Shown one piece after another: positions 8,501 through 15,296 of a stretch of DNA of 15,541 nucleotides. A program made the translations under genes and the position numbers. The notes beneath the pieces were generated by a model, which did not search any database, had not been told where the DNA came from, and was given only the letters and a program-made list of their open reading frames with translations. The DNA is from Flavobacteriales bacterium. GTDB taxonomy: Bacteria > Bacteroidota > Bacteroidia > Flavobacteriales > UA16. Position 1 is the stretch's first letter, and the number at the start of each line of letters is the position of its first letter. The stretch covers positions 1 through 15,541 of the forward strand of contig JABISU010000081.1 of the NCBI GenBank assembly GCA_018700255.1. Direction: 5' to 3'.

Positions 8501-8979
8501 GTAAAGGAGTTGCCAATATTAATAGAAAATGTTTGTGCACTCAGCTCCTTTTTGGTAATCACCATTTCGCTTAAAGCGCCAGGGTAGCTTACGATTATAC
8601 ACCCTTCTCCACCTCTGTTTATTTCATTTAGGACTTCGGCTCTCTGTGCGATATTCGCATTCTCAGTTACCTCTTCCTGATATGGAACCCTTGCTGAACG
8701 GGGAAATAGAAAAACGGGTCGTGGATTTTCGACTAAGATTTGCTCTAAGTCGTTCATGAAGTATGCGGCCTGCTCCTTATCGTCAAACACGAATAAATGA
8801 GGTCTCTTTTTTACGCCTTCTTTCAGCTCTGTTTCCAATACTCCAGCGGCAATCAATGCAAGACCTGAGCCCACGACTCCTTTCAATTCAATCTTGTTAG
8901 ATTTGTCCTTTAGTGCACGAAGTAATGTGCCAGTACGATTATCGCAGCTGTAAAAATTCAGAAGGTCGTCCGTTCTCAT
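5533..8979 (-). CDS. mfd: Transcription-repair coupling factor Mfd
   Basis: Mfd is a DNA translocase that pushes stalled RNA polymerase off damaged DNA and recruits UvrA. The 1148-residue length is normal. Roughly the first 400 residues form the UvrB-like N-terminal part (for example FLFPRSARVPYQEE and PGQYAMRGGIVDVF). The RNA-polymerase-interacting CarD-like domain lies near 445-505 (LEVGDFVVHIDHGIGEFSG). The helicase motor has Walker A GDVGFGKTEVA with Lys604, Walker B DEEQ at 699-702, TATPIPRTL, the TTIIESGIDI motif and QLRGRVGRS near residue 870. A C-terminal TRCF-type domain follows, with RITLYRELDGL. All key motifs are intact. The gene lies 29 bases downstream of the FBPase gene and ends one base before truB. 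Confidence 0.98.
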   Translation of the reverse strand: MRTDDLLNFYSCDNRTGTLLRALKDKSNKIELKGVVGSGLALIAAGVLETELKEGVKKRPHLFVFDDKEQAAYFMNDLEQILVENPRPVFLFPRSARVPYQEEVTENANIAQRAEVLNEINRGGEGCIIVSYPGALSEMVITKKELSAQTFSINIGNSFTLDFLDEVFIEYGFEKVDFVYEPGQYAMRGGIVDVFSYSFDHPYRIEFFGEEIESIRKFNPVSQLSVSKLTRATIVPNVGNKTLHESWEAFFSFIPEDSVIWMTDVKSCELGLQKELEKATAHFERLVGETKRTPPSELYLDPEIFKSLIEDFSVVEFGGGKTFSDRLTISYGMTEQPAFNKHFDMIATNLIANNRNGYVNVIVSGQATQLERLHDIFTDRQDKNGVKSPDVPYTPIPMELSVGFVDKDLKILVYTDHQLFDRYHRFRLKDGFRKSKEALTIKELMSLEVGDFVVHIDHGIGEFSGLHKIEVNGKEQEAIRLSYKGGDVLYVSIHSLHRISKFTSKEGTTPSVNKLGTATWAKTKAKTKSRVKQIAYDLLHLYAKRKASEGFAFTPDSYLQHELEASFIFEDTPDQHTTTKAVKEDMEKIIPMDRLVCGDVGFGKTEVAIRAAFKAATDGKQVAMLVPTTILSMQHARSFTRRLKDFPVTVDYINRFKTGKALRETLDKVESGEVDILIGTHAIVGRKVKFKDLGLLVVDEEQKFGVGVKDKLKTMRENVDTLTLTATPIPRTLQFSLMGARDLSIIRTAPPNRHPVETVVTSFSEELIRDAISYEVSRGGQVYFVHNRILNIKEVAGIVQRLLPDIRIGIGHGRMEGKELEDVMATFIEGGYDVLIATTIIESGIDISNANTILINDAHKFGLSDLHQLRGRVGRSNRKAFCYLMAPPLSSLPSESKKRLQALEQFSDLGSGVQIAMRDLDIRGAGDLLGAEQSGFISDIGFEMYQRILAEAVNELKENKFNDLFEEERRETGKYVEETILETDFSLLIPDHYISDIPERITLYRELDGLDSEHELEAFRVKLEDRFGPLPTETEELLLTMRLRWVARVLGMEKVILKAGKLIAAFVSEEKSPYFQGPMFARVLNYLKENSRDASMYQRNGALRLRIENINSIRVMLGVFEDMAGMTAAEAAEMTSGRKAAEKARNKK

Positions 8980-9008
8980 TAAGCGTTTTAAGAACGATAA
9001 AGATAAGC

Positions 9009-10004
9009 TTACTTTTCTGCTTGTTGAAACTTCAAAAATGCTTCAACTAAGTTTTTAGCTCCAACATAATACGGCACCCGTTGATGCAAATCTGTTGGAG
9101 TTTTTTCTAAAATCCTTCCATGATCATGAACGGCAAGACCACCAGCTTGTTCAGCAATAAATGCCAAAGGTGAACACTCGTAAAGTAATCTTAATTTTCC
9201 TTCAGGTTTATCATCGAGAGAAGGGTAGAGGTAGATCCCACCGTGAATAAGATTTCTGTGAAAATCAGAAACTAAAGAACCTATGTAACGGGCTCTGAAA
9301 CCAGTATCAGTATTTTCTCTACACTCTTCAATAAATAATTTAGCTGGGTTTGAACATTTGCTAAGAAGAGCATCGTTCACAGAATAAATCTTTCCAACTT
9401 TAGGAAATTTCATAGCTGGATGAGATAGAAAAAACTCACCTACAGCTGGGTCAAGTGTAAATCCGTTAACCCCTGAGCCAGTTGTGTAAACTAACATTGT
9501 GGAAGAACCATATAAAATATACCCAGAAGCAACTTGTTCAGTCCCAGCTTGAAGGAAATCCTGCTTGGTTAAGGGTTTTCCCATTGGTGTTTTGCGACGT
9601 TGAATACTGAAAATTGTACCAATACTCACGTTAACGTCAACGTTCGAACTTCCGTCAAGAGGATCTATAAGCACGATATATTTACCGGTTTTTCCAAGGT
9701 CACCACATAAAATGGGTTCTTCTTGTTCCTCGGAACCAATTCCCGCAACTGATCTACCAGCAGTGAGAATCCTCATAAAAGTCACGTCTGCAAAAACATC
9801 TAATTTTTGCTGAGTTTCATCTTGAATATTTGTGGATCCCGCCTCTCCTAAAATACCTGCTAATCCTGCTCGGTTTACTTGGTGATTTACAATTTTAGAA
9901 GCAACTCCGATATCTGTTAGAAGTCTCGTAAGTTGGCCTGTGACAAACGGGAACTCCGCCTGACTATCCATAATAAACTCCCCAAAAGTTGTTGCCTTGC
10001 TCAT
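9009..10004 (-). CDS. fbp: Fructose-1,6-bisphosphatase class I
   Basis: This enzyme hydrolyses fructose-1,6-bisphosphate to fructose-6-phosphate, the committed step of gluconeogenesis. The 331-residue protein has the class I signatures: GSEEQEEP with acidic metal ligands at 92-93, and IDPLDGSSNVDVNVSIGT with Asp114 and Asp117. Late in the chain it has RARYIGSLVSDFHRNLIHGG and LYECSPLAFIAEQAGG, with a further metal-ligand glutamate at 276. QKLDVFAD near residue 67 is also typical. It lies between rsmA (59 bases upstream) and mfd (29 bases downstream). The upstream gap contains a run of eight A on the coding strand and a weak TAACTTTA box, so an internal promoter is possible. It is an odd metabolic member among information-processing genes. 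Confidence 0.97.
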   Translation of the reverse strand: MSKATTFGEFIMDSQAEFPFVTGQLTRLLTDIGVASKIVNHQVNRAGLAGILGEAGSTNIQDETQQKLDVFADVTFMRILTAGRSVAGIGSEEQEEPILCGDLGKTGKYIVLIDPLDGSSNVDVNVSIGTIFSIQRRKTPMGKPLTKQDFLQAGTEQVASGYILYGSSTMLVYTTGSGVNGFTLDPAVGEFFLSHPAMKFPKVGKIYSVNDALLSKCSNPAKLFIEECRENTDTGFRARYIGSLVSDFHRNLIHGGIYLYPSLDDKPEGKLRLLYECSPLAFIAEQAGGLAVHDHGRILEKTPTDLHQRVPYYVGAKNLVEAFLKFQQAEK

Positions 10005-10063
10005 TTCAAGTGCTTTTTTTTCGAGTCAAATAACTAAATAAATCTGATGTAAAGTTACGATAG

Positions 10064-10846
10064 CTAAGACGATGTAGGTATCAGTGCGATGGCTAGTATA
10101 TGAAATTCTTTGGGGCTGAGTTGTTCAGCTCGCTTTTTCAAAAACTCTTTTGGGATTATTTCTTCAGCAAAACCTGCACTAGTTAATGCATTTCTAAGTG
10201 TTTTACGCCTTTGATTAAAAGCGCCTTTTACAACTCTTTTTAAGTGTAGAAAGGAACAGCCAGGGTCTATCATATCGTTTCTAAGTAGTCTGATAACTCC
10301 ACTTTTCACTCTTGGTGGTGGATCAAATGCGTCCTCGTCAACTGTGAAGAGGTATTCTATATCGTAATAAGTTTGGAGTAAAACGCTTAAAATACCATAA
10401 GTACGAGAACCCGGACCTTCAGCTATCCTCTGCGCCACTTCTTTTTGAAACATCCCTACAAGCTCAGGAACTCGGTCTCGCCAATCGATTACTTGGAATA
10501 GAATCTGAGAAGAGATGTTGTACGGGAAGTTACCGGCTACAATAAAAGGCTTGTTGTTAGGGAAAGCCATGTCAGGGTTCCATGTAAGTAGATCAACTCC
10601 ATGAACTCTCTCGGAAGGTAGCAACTCCTCTGTAACTAAAAAATCTACGCTTTCTGTGTCTAATTCAACAACGTGTATATCTAAATCCCCTCTCTCAAGA
10701 AGCGGTAACGTTAGCGCCCCTGTACCTGGCCCGACTTCTAAAACAGCATTACACCCGTTATGGCAGGTAATTGATTGAGCAATTCTATCGGCTATTCCCG
10801 GACCTATTAGAAAGTGTTGGCCTAAGTGTTTTTTTGGTTTAACCAT
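10064..10846 (-). CDS. rsmA: 16S rRNA (adenine1518-N6/adenine1519-N6)-dimethyltransferase RsmA (KsgA)
   Basis: RsmA uses SAM to dimethylate two adjacent adenines in the 3'-terminal hairpin of 16S rRNA during late 30S assembly. I place the start at the ATG at 10844-10846, giving 260 residues that begin MVKPKKHLGQHFL as in the family. The coding strand reads GGAGAAAAATGG there, a good Shine-Dalgarno site. The frame stays open further upstream to 11035, but those 63 codons lie inside the DUF4286-type gene and do not look like RsmA. SAM-binding motif I is EVGPGTGALTLPL from Glu37, the acidic ribose-binding residue is Asp63, and the catalytic NFPY motif is at 106-109. The C-terminal domain has FNQRRKTLRNAL. 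The start overlaps the stop of the upstream gene by 8 bases, indicating translational coupling. Confidence 0.97.
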   Translation of the reverse strand: MVKPKKHLGQHFLIGPGIADRIAQSITCHNGCNAVLEVGPGTGALTLPLLERGDLDIHVVELDTESVDFLVTEELLPSERVHGVDLLTWNPDMAFPNNKPFIVAGNFPYNISSQILFQVIDWRDRVPELVGMFQKEVAQRIAEGPGSRTYGILSVLLQTYYDIEYLFTVDEDAFDPPPRVKSGVIRLLRNDMIDPGCSFLHLKRVVKGAFNQRRKTLRNALTSAGFAEEIIPKEFLKKRAEQLSPKEFHILAIALIPTSS

Positions 10847-11171
10847 TTTTCTCCGTTGTACACTTCCCTTCGAAAAGAACGGGAAGAATGGTCCTAAACG
10901 CAGCGGCTTTACTTCCCCATTTTTTATGAAAATCTGCTTGAAGAGCCGGGGCACAATCGGAATTGTAAGCATTGAACGCCTCTGGAGAGTAAGCCAAATA
11001 CTGCACAGCGTAGGTTTCACCTCCCTGCTCATCACCCTGTACCCGACATAATTTATAGTCGCGAAAATGACCTGTCATCATTACAGCTGGGATGTGATCG
11101 TTAATCATGTATTCGAGCCATTCTTTTGCGCACTCTTGATTAACAGAAACGGTAATATTATATAAGATCAT
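10839..11171 (-). CDS. DUF4286-type small protein
   Basis: This 110-residue protein without signal peptide or membrane segment begins MILYNITVSVNQECAKEWLE and contains HIPAVMMTGHF and DFHKKWGSKAAAFRTILPVL. I recognise the pattern as the DUF4286 family common in Bacteroidota; the function is unknown. The length and strand/helix rhythm suggest a ferredoxin-like alpha/beta fold, which is inference. Its ATG overlaps the TPR gene's TGA (ATGA, 11168-11171), and its stop overlaps the rsmA start by 8 bases. It therefore sits as a translational link between an exported TPR protein and an rRNA methyltransferase. A role linked to rsmA expression or ribosome assembly is conceivable but not shown. Confidence 0.85.
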   Translation of the reverse strand: MILYNITVSVNQECAKEWLEYMINDHIPAVMMTGHFRDYKLCRVQGDEQGGETYAVQYLAYSPEAFNAYNSDCAPALQADFHKKWGSKAAAFRTILPVLFEGKCTTEKNG

Positions 11172-12997
11172 TGTTCAATAATTCCATCTTCATTCATCTC
11201 TCTAAATCTCTTTCGAGCTTGAATTACATGAAGAGATCCAGAATACTCAAAAATAATTCTCTCGTACAAATCCTTCGCTTTTACAAGATCATTTAACTCG
11301 TAGTCATAGATCTCGGCGAGTTTAAATAAAGCATCGTCACCAGTGATATCATCAAAATGTAGTTCTGCAACTTCAGAATAAAAATTCAGTGCTGATTCAA
11401 TATCACCCTCTAAAATAGCTAAGTCACCCTTGGCAATTAAGATTTCATCTTCGAGTGCATGTCCAGGCCAAGTTGTTAAAATTGTGTCTAAAGTTAAAAC
11501 TGCCGCGTGATTTTTTTTCTGCATAATAAGTAAGTCAGCGCGAGCATACATTTCCATAGGTTCGAAAATTGTATCTAAATTGAAGTTATCTGTGATTAAT
11601 AAACTCAGGTCTATCGCATCATTGGAGATCAGTTTAGAAGTTGAAGCTTTTAAAGCGTCCAGTTGGGTTTGGGCCCAAGCAAAATCTCCTGTATAATAGC
11701 TTATCCGTGCATTTCGATACTTGGCTTCATGTCCGATAGGATCATCCTTAAAATCAAGTATAACTTGTGAAAACAATAGCGACGCATCCCAAACCAAATT
11801 TTCGAAGACATAGATATCTCCGAGTTCTAATTTGCAAGCTGCCGCGATTCGCTCATTTAACCCAGAGATTGCTAGGGCTTCCTCCATCACTTTGATTGCT
11901 TCATCTCCTCGGTCGAGATAAAAGGCTAGAATATGTGATTGATCTTTTAATAAAATTGCTGTCTCATCCATTACTCCAAGCTCTATGATGCTAGCGGAAT
12001 AATCCTCTTCAAGCAATTCGAGCATCTCAATATTAATAGGGATTTGAGTTGTTAAATCATGGAATCTAATTTGCAGAAGTTCATTTCTTGCGATATAGAA
12101 ATAGGGTGTGCCCGCACCTTTTGAAGCTACATATTTAAAGCAATCTACAGCGGTTGGCAAATCTTTATTCGCCGCGGCTGTGTTTCCTAATTCCATAAGG
12201 CCCACGCCAATTCCTCCAAGTCTCAAATCAATTGCTCTTGCATGTATAAAGGCTGATGCAAAATCTTTTATTTGTGTAAAATGCCAAACAAGCATCTCGG
12301 GATAAATATTGTCCTCTGGATATTTTGTGGCGGCTCGTAGAAGAGCAACTCTAACGAGTTCACCATTCTCGGGTTCGGTTTGCAACCTCAGATTCCGGTT
12401 TAAACTATTTTGAACTGTACGTAGATAATTTGGTTTTGTATGTAGGAGTTCTAAAAAACTCTCAACCATTCCCTGAAAATCGCGCCTCATTCCTTGAAGG
12501 TTAGCGAATTCATAATGAAAATCGATGGTTCCTAGGCCTTGAGCTTTCTGATACGTGGCGTAAGCCAAATCTAATTCGTCTAATTTAATGAAAGCATTCG
12601 CTAACCTCACAGCTTGACTTCTGCCTGGCTGAAGAAGCTCCAAGGCTTTGTCAAAAGCGGCTCGCGCATCCTCTGTCAGGTCAAAGTTTAAATACAGAGA
12701 GCCTAAATCTACGTATACGTTTGCTTTACTGTTTTTATGTGTTCTCCTGATTTTTGTTTTTACAAGACTTTCAGCGGCTTCGAAATCCTCCATTGCTAAG
12801 AGAGATTTGTAGTACATCTGATAAACGGTGTTTGTCTTGTTTCTTTTGTATATTTCTACAAGGTAAAGTTTTGCTTGCTCATAGCTCCCCTCGTTATAAT
12901 AGAATTCAGCGAGCTCTAAATCTGTTTGGGCTTGAGCCCCACTATTAACCCATAACCCGAGAGCAAAAAGGGAAACTATATAAATAATAGTCCTCAT
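11168..12997 (-). CDS. Secreted tetratricopeptide-repeat protein
   Basis: This 609-residue protein has an N-terminal signal peptide with probable cleavage at AQA|Q after residue 23, so it should be periplasmic or outer-membrane associated. The rest is almost entirely helical and shows TPR-like units, for example LELAEFYYNEGSYEQAKLYL near residue 28, VDLGSLYLNFDLTEDARAAF near 95, and FKLAEIYDYELNDLVKAKDL near the C-terminus. The middle part is more degenerate. No enzyme domain is visible, so a scaffold or assembly role is likely, with the partner unknown. The ATG overlaps the stop of the upstream lipoprotein gene by four bases (12994-12997). It is preceded by the purine-rich GGGGAAGAG, a plausible ribosome-binding site. 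Its end overlaps the DUF4286-type gene by four bases. Confidence 0.85.
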   Translation of the reverse strand: MRTIIYIVSLFALGLWVNSGAQAQTDLELAEFYYNEGSYEQAKLYLVEIYKRNKTNTVYQMYYKSLLAMEDFEAAESLVKTKIRRTHKNSKANVYVDLGSLYLNFDLTEDARAAFDKALELLQPGRSQAVRLANAFIKLDELDLAYATYQKAQGLGTIDFHYEFANLQGMRRDFQGMVESFLELLHTKPNYLRTVQNSLNRNLRLQTEPENGELVRVALLRAATKYPEDNIYPEMLVWHFTQIKDFASAFIHARAIDLRLGGIGVGLMELGNTAAANKDLPTAVDCFKYVASKGAGTPYFYIARNELLQIRFHDLTTQIPINIEMLELLEEDYSASIIELGVMDETAILLKDQSHILAFYLDRGDEAIKVMEEALAISGLNERIAAACKLELGDIYVFENLVWDASLLFSQVILDFKDDPIGHEAKYRNARISYYTGDFAWAQTQLDALKASTSKLISNDAIDLSLLITDNFNLDTIFEPMEMYARADLLIMQKKNHAAVLTLDTILTTWPGHALEDEILIAKGDLAILEGDIESALNFYSEVAELHFDDITGDDALFKLAEIYDYELNDLVKAKDLYERIIFEYSGSLHVIQARKRFREMNEDGIIEQ

Positions 12998-13602
12998 ATC
13001 TCTTCCCCAACTTTAACTACCCCTCTAGCCCACTGCCCTCTTTTCACCTCTAACAAGCTATCGATGGCTTCGCGTGAAGAGAAATCTGCTTCAAGCCCCA
13101 ATCGAGCAAGTCTTAGAGTTTCTCTAATAACATCCTCGAGTTTTAAAACAGCTTTGAGTTCAATCTCAGCATTTCTTTTTATATAAACATCATCTATAGA
13201 ATCACCTAAAGCATCTAGTTTGGCACCGGATTCAATGACATCTACTAATCCAGACACCTGTGTTTTACATCGTTCGATTTCCTTAAAAATCCCAGCAAAT
13301 CTATTTGGGGAGTCCTTAAGATAACGATTTGCTTTTGAGAGTTCCTCAATAACCAGAGCATCAGATCTGACAAACACAACATTGCTATCAGAGCCGAGCC
13401 AAACCAAGTCCTTTTTCATCTCTAGCAACCGATCTCTTACTGAATTGATTGAATCAAGAGGTGCTTTTCTCACCAGTTCTTCCAAGTCCTCTAATTCTGT
13501 TAAAGCAGCATGTAAAGATAACTTTGTTTTATGATCACTACATCCAGATAGAAAACAAATCAAGCCGACGGATAACAACAATAATTGGATGATTCTTTTC
13601 AT
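12994..13602 (-). CDS. Hypothetical helical lipoprotein
   Basis: I do not recognise this 202-residue protein. The N-terminus is a clear lipoprotein signal: MKRII, a leucine-rich core and the lipobox LSGC with Cys21. The mature part is rich in Leu, Glu, Lys, Asp and Arg in heptad-like spacing, for example LTELEDLEELVRKA and LLEMKKDLVWL. This suggests long amphipathic helices or a coiled coil. The gene starts 10 bases after the serS stop and shares a four-base ATGA overlap with the downstream secreted TPR gene. The two exported proteins may act together in the envelope, which is inferred from the gene arrangement only. Confidence 0.8.
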   Translation of the reverse strand: MKRIIQLLLLSVGLICFLSGCSDHKTKLSLHAALTELEDLEELVRKAPLDSINSVRDRLLEMKKDLVWLGSDSNVVFVRSDALVIEELSKANRYLKDSPNRFAGIFKEIERCKTQVSGLVDVIESGAKLDALGDSIDDVYIKRNAEIELKAVLKLEDVIRETLRLARLGLEADFSSREAIDSLLEVKRGQWARGVVKVGEEI

Positions 13603-13612
13603 TTCCTAGATT

Positions 13613-14881
13613 TTAAATTCTATCGAATCCGAGGAATGGGACGAGTGTCTTAGGAATCTGGACCCCATCGGCATCCTGATGATTTTCAAGAAGTGCGGCG
13701 ACAATTCTTGGAAGAGCGAGTGCAGAACCGTTCAATGTATGGACCAGTTGGTTTTTACCATCTGAGTCCTTAAATCGGCACTTAAGCCTATTCGCTTGGA
13801 AGGTCTCAAAATTAGAAACGGAGCTCACCTCTAACCATCTTTCTTGTGCAGCACTCCAAACCTCAAAGTCGTAAGTCATAGCTGCGGTAAAACCCATGTC
13901 CCCAGCGCAAAGTCTCAATATTCTAAATGGAAGCTCCAAAGCTTCTAGTAATCCCTTTACGTGATCTACCATAGAATCGAGGGTTTCAGCAGATTTGTCG
14001 GGATGTTGGATTTGGACTATTTCAACCTTATCAAACTGATGAAGGCGGTTAAGCCCTCTTACGTGCTTACCGTAACTACCAGCTTCACGGCGGAAGCAAG
14101 GGGTGTATCCGCAAAGTTTTATAGGCAGGTCCGAAGCGTTTTGTAAAGTATCTCTAAAGATGTTCGTTAGTGGCACTTCAGCAGTTGGAATCATATATAA
14201 ATCATCCTCTGTCATGTGGTACATCTGACCTTCTTTATCCGGCAACTGTCCAGTACCAAATCCACTTTCAGCATTTATCATTAGCGGCGGGATGTACTCC
14301 GTATATCCCGCTTCATCAGCTTTGTTTAGGAAAAAGCTAATTAATCCACGCTGTAGCTTAGCTCCCTTGCCTTTGTAAAAAGGAAATCCTGCCCCGGTTA
14401 CTTTTGCACCTAAATCGAAATCGATTAAGTCCTTTTCTTTTGCGATATCCCAGTGGGGTTTATTATGTTCCCCTAAATCTGGGAGATTCCCCCAACTGTA
14501 TACCAATTCGTTATCTTCATCAGATTTACCTGCAACTACGAGATCACATGGAGTGTTAGGTAGGCTAGAAAGTATATCGCGAACCTCTTTCTCCAGCTCG
14601 GACATTTTTTCTTTAAGTTCGACCGAGAGCGTCTTAAGACCTGAAGTTTCTTGTTTTACAGCTTCCGCTTCTTCACGCTTGCCTTCTTTCATAAACTCTC
14701 CGATTTTGCGGCTAAGGATATTGCTTTGAGCTAAGGTGTCATCTAATTCTTTTTGAATTCCTCTACGATCTAAATCGAGAGAGAGGATACGGTCAACATT
14801 TTCAGTAGCATCGATGCCACGTTTTGCTAGACAAGTAATAACGCTGTCGCGTCTTTCACGTAAGTTGGTAAGAGTAAGCAT
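13613..14881 (-). CDS. serS: Seryl-tRNA synthetase
   Basis: SerS charges tRNA(Ser) and tRNA(Sec) with serine. The 422-residue protein has the usual layout. An N-terminal antiparallel coiled-coil arm (about residues 30-105, with IGEFMKEGKREEAEAVK) contacts the tRNA long variable arm. A class II catalytic core follows, with TAEVPLTN, motif 2 FRREAGSYGKHVRGLNRLHQ from residue 263 and motif 3 GSALALPRIVAALLENHQ with Arg392. All the motifs are intact. It is the first gene after the rpmA terminator and has a candidate -7 box close upstream, so it probably opens the long leftward transcription unit. Confidence 0.97.
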   Translation of the reverse strand: MLTLTNLRERRDSVITCLAKRGIDATENVDRILSLDLDRRGIQKELDDTLAQSNILSRKIGEFMKEGKREEAEAVKQETSGLKTLSVELKEKMSELEKEVRDILSSLPNTPCDLVVAGKSDEDNELVYSWGNLPDLGEHNKPHWDIAKEKDLIDFDLGAKVTGAGFPFYKGKGAKLQRGLISFFLNKADEAGYTEYIPPLMINAESGFGTGQLPDKEGQMYHMTEDDLYMIPTAEVPLTNIFRDTLQNASDLPIKLCGYTPCFRREAGSYGKHVRGLNRLHQFDKVEIVQIQHPDKSAETLDSMVDHVKGLLEALELPFRILRLCAGDMGFTAAMTYDFEVWSAAQERWLEVSSVSNFETFQANRLKCRFKDSDGKNQLVHTLNGSALALPRIVAALLENHQDADGVQIPKTLVPFLGFDRI

Positions 14882-14901
14882 TTATAAAGTCTAATTTCGG
14901 A

Positions 14902-14909
14902 CAAATATG
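14902..14909 (-). promoter_or_regulatory. Candidate -7 box upstream of serS
   Basis: The minus strand reads CATATTTG, one mismatch from the Bacteroidota TAnnTTTG element, 21 bases before the serS ATG. AT-rich sequence lies about 20 bases further upstream but has no clear TTTG. The location between a terminator and the next gene supports a promoter here. The short leader this implies is a weak point. Confidence 0.35.
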
Positions 14910-14929
14910 CCGGAATTGGGGTTAAAATT

Positions 14930-14968
14930 TAAATAAAAAAACTCCCGCCCCGAAAAGGGGACGGGAGT
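14930..14968 (-). terminator. Rho-independent terminator of the rplU-rpmA unit
   Basis: On the minus strand, ACTCCCGTCCCC, a TTTTC loop and GGGGCGGGAGT form a GC-rich hairpin with one bulged T (14941-14968). It is followed at once by a run of seven T and further AT-rich sequence. The plus strand lacks a T-run after the stem, so the terminator serves leftward transcription leaving rpmA. Confidence 0.9.
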
Positions 14969-14984
14969 CCTTAAAGAGTTTATT

Positions 14985-15000
14985 TAGGAATAAATTCCTA
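14985..15000. repeat. Short palindrome after the rpmA stop
   Basis: TAGGAA and TTCCTA flank TAAA immediately downstream of the rpmA stop codon. The stem is short and AT-rich, upstream of the main terminator hairpin. It may be part of the 3' end structure or chance. Confidence 0.35.
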
Positions 15001-15267
15001 CTACGCTTCGCCTCCCGCAGGAACTACGGACACGAAGGAGCGATTATTACGTTTCTTGCGGAACTCTACTACTCCGTTAGTTAGGGCGTATAAGGTATGA
15101 TCCTTACCGATTCCTACATTAGTACCTGGGTGGTGAGCTGTTCCGCGTTGGCGAACAAGAATGTTGCCTGCGATACAAAATTGACCACCGAAGATTTTTA
15201 CGCCAAGTCGTTTCGACTGTGACTCACGTCCGTTCTTCGAACTACCTACACCTTTTTTATGTGCCAT
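15001..15267 (-). CDS. rpmA: 50S ribosomal protein L27
   Basis: L27 sits at the peptidyl-transferase centre of the large subunit, its N-terminus reaching the P-site tRNA. The 88-residue sequence is typical, with [20 protein letters not shown] at the start and [17 protein letters not shown] followed by [18 protein letters not shown] in the middle. It begins directly at MAHKK, without the cleavable N-terminal extension of Firmicutes L27. The gene lies 29 bases after rplU in the usual L21-L27 pair and is followed by an intrinsic terminator. Confidence 0.97.
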   Translation of the reverse strand: MAHKKGVGSSKNGRESQSKRLGVKIFGGQFCIAGNILVRQRGTAHHPGTNVGIGKDHTLYALTNGVVEFRKKRNNRSFVSVVPAGGEA

Positions 15268-15281
15268 GAGATATGAGTTTT

Positions 15282-15296
15282 TCGGCTAGTGGCCGA
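15282..15296. repeat. Small hairpin between rplU and rpmA
   Basis: TCGGC and GCCGA flank TAGTG in the 29-base gap between the two ribosomal protein genes, directly after the rplU stop. On the coding strand it is followed by AAAAAC, not T, so it is not an intrinsic terminator. It could affect message stability or rpmA translation, but it is short enough to be chance. Confidence 0.35.
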
